Shown here: in pieces, positions 44,292 through 55,496 of the stretch
Numbering within the stretch: position 1 is the stretch's first letter
How the letters are laid out: every line of letters starts with the position of its first letter
Notes under the pieces: generated by a model
Databases searched by the model: none
Seen by the model: the letters and a program-made list of their open reading frames with translations, nothing else
Told to the model about the DNA's origin: nothing
Source: Colletotrichum lupini
Lineage: Eukaryota > Ascomycota > Sordariomycetes > Glomerellales > Glomerellaceae
DNA: 64,000 bases
Reading direction: 5' to 3'
NCBI RefSeq assembly: GCF_023278565.1
Contig: NC_064675.1
Coordinates: 5,952,001-6,016,000 of the forward strand
Made by a program: the position numbers and the translations under genes

Positions 44292-47200
44292 TGAGGGCGA
44301 TCAGTCTCTGTTCTGTTTTATGCCGGTTGTGACGCGATTTGATCGTGGACCTGAGACTTGTAGCATAAAGTTTGTGATGGTGATGGGCTCGACTGCAGCA
44401 GCTGCACCAACGTCTGAGAATTTTCGGGCAAGGGTCCAAAAAGTTTTTGGTTGCAAAGTGCCAAAGCTTCGGCGCGGCGGGCTGGTGGGGTGAATGGTCC
44501 AGGGGGCTCTGGCGTGGGGCAGACCAATTGGAATGGAAGGCGGTCAGTACCAGAGCTCCGCATTGAGACGGTAGACGCGCGCCTAGAGAAACGGAGCTAC
44601 GCAGTTACAGTGCCTTAGTGAGTGACCTCAGTGAGTGACCGGGGACTCCAACGGCGCGAGTGACAAGGCAAATTGGCCAGTAAGAGGACAGCAAGCGAGA
44701 ATACGTATCTGAGCCGACAAAGTTGAGGTATCATCCATCCGTCGTTCACTCAGTGGCCAAAACAAAAGCTCAGCTCCCTATCATAGGGAGCCTACGAAAA
44801 ATCCGAGGAGGCTCTTACCAGCCTCAGGTGTAATGATGCAAGGATTTTTACAAGAACAAGGTGGGACTCGAACCCGGGACCTATGTGTGCGGAGTTATTC
44901 CTTCAAGTTCGCTAACTTTCTCCGCTACGCCATAGGCCGTGGTGATGATACCAGATGAATTTGCTGATTATAGCGGTAATTGACGGGGGCGGCGGACGGT
45001 TGAGTGTGTGAGCCTGAATTTTATGATAGTGTGTAATACCTATCAGAATGCATCTACGTGGACTGGACACGGTCAAACTTCACACACCTGTCATCTCTAG
45101 ACTGCATATTTCATCCGTAGGCAACGACAACTTTCCCCCTCCGACTCAACCATCTGTGCGTCGGGCAGAGGGAAAGAAAGCATACATCCAGCGCCTTTCC
45201 AAGATGAGTCGAGCCGATGTTGGAGTGTCTAGCCAGGACCACGCTCGATGCAGAAGAGCCACAGAGGCCCGGAAACTTTCAGGGCTGAGGCTGATGACAG
45301 CATAACGTTGCTTCCCGCCCAGGGATGGGGCCAGCATAGACGCAGTTTCCGCCTTGTGCCCCTTGGCGGGATCCAGGGATCTGTTCCTGGAACGAATGCA
45401 GATGCTGGTGCATGAGCAGGAGCCTCGGACACCGACGAGCAGAAGTCGAGCAGACACTCGCCCGCTTTGCGTTCTCCGTGTCTGCTTTATGGTCTGTCGG
45501 ATGATTAATCCGATTCTGACGGGCTCTGGATGTGAAGAAGGCCTGCGGAGAACATAGTGAGGGGTTGAAAAGCCAAATCGCAGCCGGATGTCGTTTCCTG
45601 ACTGTCGGAAGCATAGAGGCCAGCTGTACCGACAATCCAACTCAATAAGATGGACTCGGATGATTTGGATTTCTCCCTCTCGGACGTGCCCGTCTGACAT
45701 ACCGCTGGTTCTGACTTGACCTCGCAGCTGGGACCCAATAGCCCGGATTTGACAGACGAATTGTCATGGCCGGACAACGTCAGCAGAACTTACGCCGTAA
45801 GCCTGCCTTCAAGTTTTGCTTCCATCTTGCCTCACTCTCTTGTCTGGTACTCGAGAAGTGCGACTAGTCAGGCACGCCGCACGCGTTCCAGGCTGGCAAA
45901 GTGGGCATCGGAAATCCCCCGACCAAGACGATGCAACTGCGATACACCACGTAGGTGTTTTGGAGCAGGGCCTTGAAAAACCGGGCCTTCGTCTGATCAG
46001 GGTCCAGGTCCAGCGGTGCGGATAATGCGGTGAGGTCTCGAATCCGTGGCCCGTCAAACACCACAGTCATCACCTTAACCGCTTGTCGGCTCATCGCCGT
46101 CGCCGGACCGGCCACAGGGTAGGATGGTGAGAAAGAGGCAATAACCGAACAAAACTCTTCCCGTGATTCGGACCCCAATGGTCGTGCGTGCTGCTTGTCT
46201 GCAAATGCTTTTCCCCTCATCGGGGAACCACCCTATTCGTGCCGCATCGCCGGTGGAAGAGGCACAGCAATAAGAACGGCATGTCTGCAACCACCAGTTC
46301 GCCGCCTGGGTCTGCAATCAGCTGACTGGAATTGCTCAAACGGACTGCGATGCCGACGCTGTTGGGTCGTAATGCCAAAAGATTTGGAAGCCGCGGCAGA
46401 TGTGCCGTGTCAACGTGTGCCGTATACAGGAGCCACATTCAACAGCATGTGCCGAAAAGAGCTCCGTGTGCTGCCCCCGTTTCTTCTTCTTCTCTCCTTC
46501 AGATGCTGCCGCCGGAGAAGCCCCCCATTTCAGCCAAAACGGCGCTGTCAAATGGCTTATTCGAGTTTCATCGACACACCGACCTCTTGTGTAGGAATTG
46601 GACGGATGGAGATTGGTTGCCGAAAGCCCGCATTAATCTGTTCTTTGATCCTGCAGTCATGTAGGGGACACCGCGGGGATGGTGTGAGGATGTGAATGTG
46701 ACGGGATGAGTGTCGTTGGCTCAGTATTCCCGCCAGCTATTGGCCCGAGACCAGCTAGAATTCATGGTCAACCGAGGGTTTGTCGGATACCTAGAGAGAA
46801 AAGCAACGGCCAATCCCGCGGAGAGAGCCAGTATGTGAAGCAATGGATAAGGGCCCGACAGTTTCTCAAATTCGTCAAACGATTGCGTCCCACCCATCAG
46901 ACAGTCCATCGCCCTGGAAGGACAGAAGAGTCAGGTTGCATCGGGGACGTCTCCCGGATTGTGCATCTCGAGCTCATGCAGAAGACGGTCGGAAATCAGT
47001 GCAGGGCCCAGCTTGGTGCGTGCGACGGTGCGACGTGCGGCGTGCGGCATGCCCACGATGGCACGAAGAGATGCTTGGTGCTTGGCCGGGGAGGGGCCAA
47101 GAGGGGGGAGCAACCCGCAAGGAGCGATTGCAGGGCAGGGCATCGAATGGCAGCCCAAGACATGGACGACACACCACCGACGACAGCGCAACCCCTGTCT

Positions 47201-49123
47201 CATCGCTCATGCCCCCCATGGCTCTGGACGCCCTCTCAAACTTCGTCGCCGTACGGGTGTGTGTAACTGGTCAGGCGTCTGCCCATTGTCCATTGCGCAG
47301 CGCCAGGAAATGGGCGTTCCGAGTGGGCAGAGCTGCTCTCTGTGGTGACGGTTGGAAGCCCACTCATCACACCGTGCTTTGTGCTGGAGAGCGTGACTGT
47401 TTGGAGGTGGTGTACTGTGTCGGGTTTGTTTGTGTTGGGCGGTGACGAGGTGTATACATTTCTTGATTCTTGGTCAAACACGCGACCTGATGACGGGTGC
47501 CTTGCAACGGTCGATTCGGAACAGCGGCATTGGCTTTGTCTTCCACCAAACAGTCCTTATTCGAGGATTGTGCGGATAAACATAGGCGCACAGAAGCGAG
47601 TTGATGGTGACTGACTGACTCTTGTGCAGTGGATCGGACAGCCTCGAAGTTGTATCGGTAGAAGCGTACAAACGGAGACCATTGTCGTCTCCAACCCAAT
47701 TCAGAGTCTACAAATCCAGAGTCCAGACCCCAGGGCCGATTCTCATGCTAGAAGATACTCGACTGGGGAGGGCCAGAACCTCAGACGACGCAAGGGACTC
47801 CCGTAATGTGGCGCATTTTTCTGCCCCAAGACGCTGGAAGGGTTTAAAAGAAGCGACCGAGCGCACTTTGGTTTTCGGCGCAGCTTCGATTGATGTTCTG
47901 ATTGACTTTTTGTCGTCGTCGGTGCTGTTCTGTCGTTCGTGTAGGTGCAAGATGAGGCAAGATGGATGGAATGTGTAAGGCGGGCAGTACCTTACTTACC
48001 ACAGGTACCTTAGTAAGGCAAGCTGTACTTACTTACCTACCTACCTACCTTGGGAGGGTAGATTCGCTACCAGGAGGTGAGGTGGTTTACAGTATCAAAA
48101 AGGTACAGGAGAACGACGGCTCAAGCCCGGCCACTTTGTGTAGCTGTCCCGCAGTTTGCACCACACGTCGAGTGCGCGATCCCAAAAAGATACATTGGCT
48201 CCATTACGTGGGCCTTGTACTTCCTCCCATCTCAATACCTTGCCTTTACCTCCACCTACCTTACCTCAGGGCAGTCACCCAGTGCATTCAATCATCAGGC
48301 CCTGAAAAGGCCCCCAGTTTACCCAGAGCCCCCTCCCCGTTTTCCATTGGAACTTGGCCTTGGAATTAGCGCCCAAGCTCGTCCCCGTCCCGCCGCTCCC
48401 CGCCTTTTTTGCCCACTTGAATCCCACTCCATTCACTCACTTTCCTGTCGTCTTTCTCAAAAGGAACCAAGGTCCAAGGGCTCGCCCGTCGCCACTGCGC
48501 CGTTGTCGTTTGCTCTTGCATTGCTCCCCTCTCTCTCTCCGGTCTGCTCAAACCTCAAAGCCGGTCCCTTCATCCCGAAGAGAAACAGCAGGAAACCTCC
48601 TTCTTCCGTCCCCCGGTCCCGATACAGACCTGGAACTACCACCTCGATCCATATCGCCTCTGCTCATCTTACCTTGGGTACCGGGACGTCACCCGCGCAC
48701 CCCAAATCTACTCTCTCTTCCACCTCAATACCCATCTTCTGAATCCTGCGGGGAAAGCTATCCGCCGACGTTTTACTTTCCAGTCTCTCGCTTCCAAGCC
48801 TTCTGATCTTCTGATCTTCAACAAAACGCCCCCGATAGTCTTATTATTTACTCAGCCTCGAACCAGAGGATCAAACGCTCGGCGGCCGTCGCTTTCCAAC
48901 TTGATCTACGCTACGTCAGCTCCTACGAAACTATTCGACCACGCTAGTTTCTGTCTTTCTGCCTGTGCCCAGTACCGCAGCCGTCACACCTCGACTTACC
49001 TCGTCAAGTAGTTTGGCTTGGCTTCGGCCCTTTTTTGCGACTTTGTGGCATCCTACGTCTGGGGTACAACTCTCTCCAGCTTCAACCGCATCGCTCCGGT
49101 CTACCCAACTTACCTCCGTTGCC
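44292..49123. other. 4.8-kb stretch without a supported protein gene
   Basis: Contains the Pol III-like element at 44797-44940 and, from about 48000, a pyrimidine-rich region that is probably the promoter and long leader of the MAPKK gene. A TACC array lies near 48028-48050. Frames of 100-220 codons exist in 45.1-47.5 kb and 48.1-48.8 kb on both strands, but none shows a domain, and their composition follows the local base bias. Confidence 0.5.
44797..44940 (-). ncRNA. Second Pol III-like unit with A box, long hairpin, B box and T-run
   Basis: On the minus strand, TGGCGTAGCGG (44922-44932) is a perfect A-box match and GGTTCGAGTCC (44864-44874) a perfect B-box match, 47 bases apart. Five T at 44797-44801 follow as a possible terminator. 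Between and overlapping the boxes is a long imperfect hairpin: CCTATG pairs with CATAGG and GCGGAG with CTCCGC around a 25-base loop (44880-44936). The T-arm-like sequence has only three paired bases next to the loop. The seven bases before the A box do not match those after the B box, so the acceptor stem of a functional tRNA is missing. It resembles the element at 21300-21445 in layout but not in sequence. Confidence 0.4.
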
Positions 49124-50867
49124 ATGGCCGATCAGAATCCCTCACAACCTCAGACCATGGAGCCTCCTCACCAGGTAAGCATGTTCGCCTGATGAGCTCT
49201 TTAGATGGCCTCTGTAGCGAATCGTACTGATTGTTTCACGTAGGCACCGCCCAGTGTCCCCTCTCCTCTGTCCACGCCCGGTTCCGTCCCCATGATGAAC
49301 TCGCCAGTTCCTCTCCTTCGCCCTGCCATTCCCGGCGGCCGAGGTGGAGGTGCCCGAACACCTAGACTCGGTCTCGCCATCCCCCCATCACCAAACGCGA
49401 AACCCGTCGGCGGGCAAGCACCTCAACCCGTAAACTCACGACCACCTCTCCCGACCCTTCACCTGGCTACGCCGATGGGCAGCCAGTCGACACCTTACGA
49501 GCAACCACCTCGCGTGGGAGGCGTAGGACAATCTGCCAGCGGCGGTAGCGAGAGCAGTGCGGCACACTCGAGATCTGGAAGTTTCGGCCCTTTGGATGGT
49601 CGAGCTAGCAACCCCACGTCAGCTGGCTCTCAGTACTCGGCACTGTCCTTTGCCTCACAATATGGCTTTGCGCGGCCTCAAGGAACTCCCGACCCGTCGT
49701 CCGCAGTGGGATCAATCTACTCTGAGCGGAGTGAAGGCGGTGTCGGTATGGAACGGGACGGCAGTTTGCAGGGTCTAGAAGCTTTTGACAAGCTGTCATT
49801 AGAGCGGGGCAGGACGCTGGATGTGGAGGAGCTCGACTCCGAGTCGTGGAGGGTCGCGAGTATGGAAAATCGGATCGAGGAGCTCGGCAGTCTCGGCGAG
49901 GGTGCCGGCGGAGCCGTCACAAAAGCCAAATTGAAGGGTGGAAAAACCACATTCGCCCTCAAGGTGCGAACGCTTCATTTCCCACACCAACAAAATTGGA
50001 GACTAACATGCCCAGGTAATTACCACAAATCCCGATCCCGACGTTAAGAAGCAGATTGTGCGCGAGTTGGGTTTCAACAAAGAGTGCGCGTCGGAGCATA
50101 TCTGCCGTTACTATGGCGCCTTTGAGGACTCGACTACGGGAACGATCTCAATCGCCATGGAGTTTTGTGAAGGCGGTTCCCTGGACAGTATTTACAAGGA
50201 GGTTAAGAAACTCGGTGGACGGACAGGCGAGAAGGTTCTCGGCAAGATTTCCGAGGGCGTTCTGCGGGGACTGACGTACTTGCACGGCATGCGTATTATC
50301 CACCGAGACATCAAGCCATCCAACATTTTGCTCTGCAGGAATGGCGATGTCAAGCTATGCGACTTTGGTGTCTCAGGAGACTTTGGTACTAAGGGTGAAG
50401 CCAATACCTTCATCGGCACCAGCTACTACATGGCTCCCGAGCGCATCACCGGCCAATCCTACACCATCACCTCTGACGTGTGGTCGACTGGCGTAACTCT
50501 GCTGGAAGTGGCCCAACATCGATTCCCCTTCCCGGCCGATGGCACAGAGATGCAACCACGAGCTGGGCTGATCGACCTTCTCACCTACATTGTGCGGCAG
50601 CCGATACCAAAGCTCAAGGATGAGCCGGATGCCAACATTTTCTGGAGTGACAACTTCAAGTATTTCATCGAGTGCTGGTGAGTGACGAGAGTTTGGTATG
50701 AATTATGAAATCATGTACTGACCTACCACAGCCTGGAGAAGGAACCCACAAGGCGAGCGAGCCCATGGCGGATGCTCGAGCACCCGTGGATGGTGGAAAT
50801 GCGCGCGAAGCGTGTCAACATGGCCAAGTACCTGGCTCAGGTATGGGGCTGGGATACCAAGCAATGA
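49124..50867 (+). CDS. MKK1: MAP kinase kinase of the cell-wall-integrity type (Mkk1)
   Basis: Dual-specificity kinase expected to link a Bck1-type MAPKKK to the Slt2/Mps1-type MAPK in the cell-wall-integrity cascade. Four exons (49124-49174, 49244-49963, 50016-50677, 50732-50867) give 522 aa. The first 220 residues are disordered and Pro/Ser-rich, with [11 protein letters not shown] (54-64) fitting a basic-plus-hydrophobic MAPK docking site. The kinase domain has a LGEGAGGAV glycine loop, Lys257 in FALKV at an exon junction, HRDIKPSN (353-360), DFG (373-375) and an activation loop, [20 protein letters not shown]. Thr382 and Thr388 there are the likely MAPKKK targets. It ends with the LEHPWM segment of subdomain XI. 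The [10 protein letters not shown] loop resembles filamentous-fungal Mkk1 rather than the Ste7 or Pbs2 groups. The 5' leader appears long and pyrimidine-rich. Confidence 0.9.
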
Positions 50868-51569
50868 TTGGCTGATAGGCACAATGTCGTGACGACAGTA
50901 ACATTGTTACATACGGCGAAATCACGGCGACACGTCAACCACAAAGCAGCAAAAAGTACATTGTTGCTCCTTGGCAGGATGACCATGGCAACCTGGGCCA
51001 GCTATCGAGGAAAGCATCAAACACACCACAAGCGAAACATGAACAAAGAACCGAGTTCAAAGGGAGACAACTCTACAGCGATGAAGCAAGCGGAAGAAGG
51101 AGGCCATTTTTCATGATTTAATAAGCGACGGGCATTACGGGCACAGGATTGCCAATGTTACGCCTTCAGGGGGTCAGATTTACTTTCTGGATATATGTAG
51201 CGGAGGCAGACGTGTACCTGGACAAGCGGCGGTGGCGGTGGATATTCAGCAAAGACTGTAGGCATTATTGTGTATCCAAGCGATTGTCTATTCGGCTTGG
51301 AACAATACAAACAAAAAGATTCTGCCAATGCTGGTTGGGGTTTACCCTTTTTCTTTATGGCCGAGGGAACAAACTAAGTGGGTTGGTAAGAGTAGGATTG
51401 GCCTTGTAGGTGGCATTGTACATATATATGCTTGATTCAACGAATCTCTCCGAGGGGGTATCTAGTCTACAACCATTTACATGCCAAGTAGATCACCTTT
51501 TTGAGCCGTGAAGCGGTGATGCCTATTGTTTTTTTGTGTCAATCTTTCCCTTCTGTGAAGTAAGGTATT
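50868..51569. other. Convergent intergenic spacer
   Basis: This holds the 3' regions of the MAPKK (+) and Pus7 (-) genes. I see no further gene. Confidence 0.55.
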
Positions 51570-54003
51570 TCATGATTCCGCAGTCGTAGTCTTGGAAGTC
51601 TCTGGTACCTCGGCAGCCTCGGGGGCAGCAGCGGTAGTATCAGTGATGGCAGCAGCAGGGGCAGCGGAGGCAGCCGTAGGAGCCGCGGCGACTTCGGACT
51701 CGTCGACGCCCATCAGTTCCCGCAGCGCGACGGTGGCGTAGGCGCTCTTGGGGAGCTGGAAGGTGACCACGACGGCCGTCTTTGTCTTTTCGGGGGTCGA
51801 CGGGGTACCGTTCGGATCGGCGGTGGCGGTCTCCGCTTGCTGCTCCGGCTCTTGCTCCTGCTTCGGTTCCGAGGTCTGTGCCGGCGCGTCGTGCATCGGC
51901 TCATCCGCCGCAGCTTCGCCATCCACTCCCGCCGCACCCGCCTCGGTCTTGACCTTCTTCGCCGCATCTTGATCCTCGGCGTTCTCATCCTCCTGACGGC
52001 CCCGCTTCTTCCCATTCCCGCCACGCCCAGCTGCTGCGCGGATGCGGTCCATGTCGGTGGGATGCATCTGCTCCTCGCCGTCCTCGTACGCGCGGACCTC
52101 GAAGCTGGGTTCCGAGAGAAAGCGCACGACGACCTTGCGGTACGCTCCCGGCAGGCTGAATTCGCGGTGGCGGCGGAGCATGTCGTGCGGGTCGAGGCCG
52201 CCGTTGTCGCGCATGAAGGTTGTGTAGAATTCGCCGATGGCGTTGGTGGGGTAGGCCACGGCGTGGCCCGGGGAGGGGAGGACGATGTCGTGGATGGTGT
52301 AGGTTCCCGAGGCGGCTTCTTCGGCGGTGAGGACGCGGGCTGGGGCGGAGGAGGAGTCTGCGTCGTCGTCTCCTCCTTCGTTGTCCGCGTCTGCATCTGC
52401 GTCGGCAGAAGTGTCGAGGACGAGGTCGCCTTCGACTACGTTCTTGCCGTAGAGGCGCCAGCGGTGGCTTGCGGCGTGGTTCCACACGTAGGACTGGTAG
52501 GCGTGGAGGTACATGTTGCGCAGGCCGCGGGTGATGCTCGTGAGGGCGCCGGTGAAGTCTCTTCGGGACGGGGCGGTGGAGCGGCCGAGGTGGCGGATGA
52601 GGCTCGCCTCGGCGGAGAAGCGGCGGGGCAGGTGGGAGAGGGCTTCCTCTGCGGAGCCGCCGTCGCGGAAGACCTTGCAGGCGCGGTGGCGGTTCAGCTC
52701 GTCGCGGGCGTGGCCCTGGTCCGGGACTTCGCCCGCGAGGGCGCGCTGGGCGATGGACTCGTCGTAGTAGAGGATCGCGTTGACGGCGGCTTCAAAGTCG
52801 CCTTGCAGGAGGAGCCGGCCTACCTCGTGGGTGCCGATGGCGTGGGTGCCGAAGCGTTGGTGGCCAAAGTAGTTTATCCAGCCCGGGTTGTGCATGCTCG
52901 CCATGGCGGCCTCGACGGAGGCGCGGATCTGGGAGGAGCGGTCGGCGGGGGGAAGGTCGGGGTTGCCGGCGACGAGGCAGTCTTTGAGGGCGATGACGAA
53001 CTCGTTGCCCCTGTGGGCGCCGAGGTGAATGGGCGAGTGGGCGTAGCGGTAGTCGCCGACGGTGACGCCAAAGAGGCGGGCGCGAAGGAGGGCGTCGGCG
53101 CGCTGGCCGCGGACGGAGCAGCGCTGCGTGGTGGCGGCGCGGCGGTCTTTTGTGCCTGCGGTGCCGATGGCCTGGGGTTTGATGCGGAGGGCCTTGGAGA
53201 TTTGGTGCAGGGCGTCCATGGTGTCGCGGTTCTCCTTGTAGAGGGTGAAGTGGAGGTACTCGCCCTCGCCGGGGGCCACGGCCTTGGGCTGCTTCTTCTT
53301 CTGTTTATTGTTCTCGCGGTTGTTGTTGTTGTTGTCGCGGCCGCCACGCATGCCCTTGCCCTTGCCGCGAGGGGGAGGGACTCGGGCGACGATAGCGCCC
53401 GTGGGATCGGTGGTGGTGTCGATGGTGGAGTTGAAGATGCGGCGGACGTTTTGGTGGAGCTGGGAGCGCCTGTCCTTGTCGTCCATGATGGGGGATGTGA
53501 CGGGCTCGGTTTTGGCCATCTTGTCAGCGGATATCGTCTTGTAGATGGTGACGAGCTGGTTGGCGAAGTCGTCGTTTGTGAGGGAGGCGAGGAGGGCAAT
53601 GTCCTCAGCGGGGACTTCGGGGATGACCGCGGCGGGCTTTTCGGCGGCCTCTCCATCTTTCGATGGCTCTTCTGGCTTCGGCTCTTCTTCTCCCTTCTTC
53701 TCTTCTACTACGGGAACAGCAGGTGCAGGAGGTGCTGGTGGAGGCGGCGTGGTCTCCTTTGGCGGCGGGGGAAGGCGAGTTTCTGTGAGGTGGAGGACGG
53801 AACCATCTTTGTTAATTTCGTAGACTTGGAAGTCGGTGTATCTGAGGGGTTGTGTTAATGGAGAAGTTTTATGAGGCAGATAGAAGGACATACCTTTTGC
53901 GCATGTCTCCAGTCCAAGCGACCATACTCGGCGCAATGCGCTCAGTGATGCCGAGGGACGCATCAAGGCGCGTGCCGTTAGAGCGGCGGACTTCAGCCGC
54001 CAT
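51570..54003 (-). CDS. PUS7: tRNA/mRNA pseudouridine synthase Pus7 (TruD family)
   Basis: Isomerises uridine to pseudouridine in tRNA, snRNA and mRNA. Two exons (54003-53894 and 53841-51570; 52-bp GT-AG intron) give 793 aa. The N-terminal LGITERIAP and YTDFQVYEI segments match the start of the TruD/Pus7 fold. The catalytic region GTAGTKDRRAATTQ places the essential Asp at about 269. NYFGHQRFG and the later PGHAVAYPTN and FMRDNGG segments are further family landmarks. Residues about 60-110 are a Pro/Glu-rich insert and 195-225 a Gly/Asn/Lys-rich basic insert. The last 150 residues, after the conserved VRFLSEPSFEV region, include a long acidic and Glu/Gln/Ala-rich insertion before a final QLPKSAYATVALRELMG segment, normally the end of the catalytic domain. 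A 673-codon frame on the opposite strand (51837-53858) is an artefact of GC-rich third positions. Confidence 0.92.
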
Positions 54004-54359
54004 TGTGATCTCAATTGACGTGTAATGAGAATTGGTCTGTTCTCTCGAGTAAAAGGAAGTAAAACTCGGATGAATTGATGAGCCTGAGTGTGTGAGGATG
54101 AGATGCAGGATGAAGCTACATCGCGGGGCCAATTGCCATATTTTCAGGAATTGCCAGCAGAAAGTGGTAAATGGGATGAAATTTGGCAGGCGGTGTAATT
54201 CGGTCCCACCAAACCTGGCTCATTTGGGAAAGCGGTCAGCCTCGCTCATGCACTCAAACCAATTCTCATGTGAGATTCACTCACTTTCATTTCACTTAAA
54301 GGTACGATTGACTTTCGTGAGTTTTTAATTTCTTCTCTTTGCATTACAAAGCTACTTTC
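54004..54359. other. Spacer between two minus-strand genes
   Basis: Pus7 promoter plus 3' region of the decarboxylase gene; nothing else recognised. Confidence 0.5.
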
Positions 54360-55496
54360 TCAGTCCACCTTTAGTCTCAAAATCTCAATCGCATTGCCGC
54401 CCATGATGGCCTTGGCCTGCTCGCTTCCCTCACCCACCGCCACAGCAACGGCATCAGCATTCATGCTCACACTCTCCCACTCGCCCTGCTCATCAGAGGT
54501 CAATGGCGGGAAGAAGGGATGATCAGTGCCAAACATGAGTCTATCCGCTCCACTGGCATCGATGGCCGCCTTCAGCCCAACCTCTGAGTAGATGACGGCG
54601 TCGAGGTAGATCTGCTCCTTGAGCACGCTCCAAATCGTCCGGCGGCCCTTGCCGACCTTGCCCTCGCGCACCAGCTGCCCGTCGTGCATGATGCAGCTCT
54701 CGATGCGTCCCGCCAGGAAAGGCAGCGTGCCTCCGCTGTGCGCCAGAAGCATGCGCAGCTCTGGGACGTCATCGAAGACGCCAGCCAGGTACATGCGTGC
54801 CACGGCGATGGTGGTCTCCATCGGGAAACCCAGGGCCAGGGGAAGAACGTGGCCGTACTCGTTGCTCGCCCTGGGACCCCAGACGTCGTTGGGCAGCCCG
54901 TAGTGCGGGTGCAGGAAGATGGTCAGGCGGGCGGCGGCGATGGCCTTGAAGATGGGCAGCAGGTCCGGGTCGTCGAGGCCCTTGCCGAGCCCCGAAGTGC
55001 CGAGGATGATGCCGCGGCAGTACTTGAGGGCTTTGACGTGGTTGATGGCCTCCAAGATGGTCTCGAGTGATGCCGTTAGAGGCAGAGCAGCAAAGAAGAA
55101 GAGGCGGCCCGGGTGTGCGGCGCACATGCCGTCGAACTCCTCGTTGACGCCCTTGGCCATGGCGCCAGATTCGGAGGCATCGATGAAGTCGAGCCACGGG
55201 TTCGCCAAGGAGATGACCGAGATGTTGATCTTGTGCGTGTCCATGAAGTGGACCTTTTGGTCGAGCGAGGCGTAGTGAGAGGTCAGCGGCCGGCCAGGAG
55301 GCTTCGCTGAAGGATCCTTGGTAGCCTCATCGAGGGCTTGTTCCTCCGAGGCCAGGAGGATGAGGCGCGGGTCTGGTGTTTGCGGGAAGCTGCGCACGAC
55401 GGGAATGGTGGTTCTAGATTCGAGGATCTTGACGTAGGACGGGGGGTACATGTGGGTGTGGACGTCCACCACCGTCATGGATGTTGATGAGGCCAT
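54360..55496 (-). CDS. Isoorotate (uracil-5-carboxylate) decarboxylase-like amidohydrolase
   Basis: Metal-dependent decarboxylase of the ACMSD/amidohydrolase_2 family. The sequence agrees closely with my recollection of fungal isoorotate decarboxylases, which convert uracil-5-carboxylate to uracil in the thymidine salvage pathway. Single exon of 378 aa. Metal ligands are visible: HTH at 13-15, the His of FLHPHYG (196/198), the His of LLAHSGG (253) and the Asp of FGTDHPFFP (325). The start at 55496 is chosen because the HTH motif then falls at the usual N-terminal position; an upstream ATG at 55583 would add 29 unlikely residues. Other family members such as gamma-resorcylate or 5-carboxyvanillate decarboxylase are possible alternatives. 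The divergent thymine-7-hydroxylase-like gene next door, which would supply its substrate, strongly favours the isoorotate assignment. Confidence 0.9.
   Translation of the reverse strand: MASSTSMTVVDVHTHMYPPSYVKILESRTTIPVVRSFPQTPDPRLILLASEEQALDEATKDPSAKPPGRPLTSHYASLDQKVHFMDTHKINISVISLANPWLDFIDASESGAMAKGVNEEFDGMCAAHPGRLFFFAALPLTASLETILEAINHVKALKYCRGIILGTSGLGKGLDDPDLLPIFKAIAAARLTIFLHPHYGLPNDVWGPRASNEYGHVLPLALGFPMETTIAVARMYLAGVFDDVPELRMLLAHSGGTLPFLAGRIESCIMHDGQLVREGKVGKGRRTIWSVLKEQIYLDAVIYSEVGLKAAIDASGADRLMFGTDHPFFPPLTSDEQGEWESVSMNADAVAVAVGEGSEQAKAIMGGNAIEILRLKVD

Noticed and set aside
45146..47445. Several frames of 100-200 codons on both strands
   Set aside because: They overlap heavily, have no shared splice logic and no domain features.
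48077..48806. Frames of 221 and 150 codons upstream of the MAPKK
   Set aside because: Pro/Ser/Leu-rich translations follow from the pyrimidine bias in two phases at once.
51837..53858. 673-codon plus-strand open frame
   Set aside because: It lies entirely antisense to PUS7, whose family motifs are clear. The frame is open because of GC-rich third codon positions, and its translation is Val/Gly/Ala-rich with no domain.
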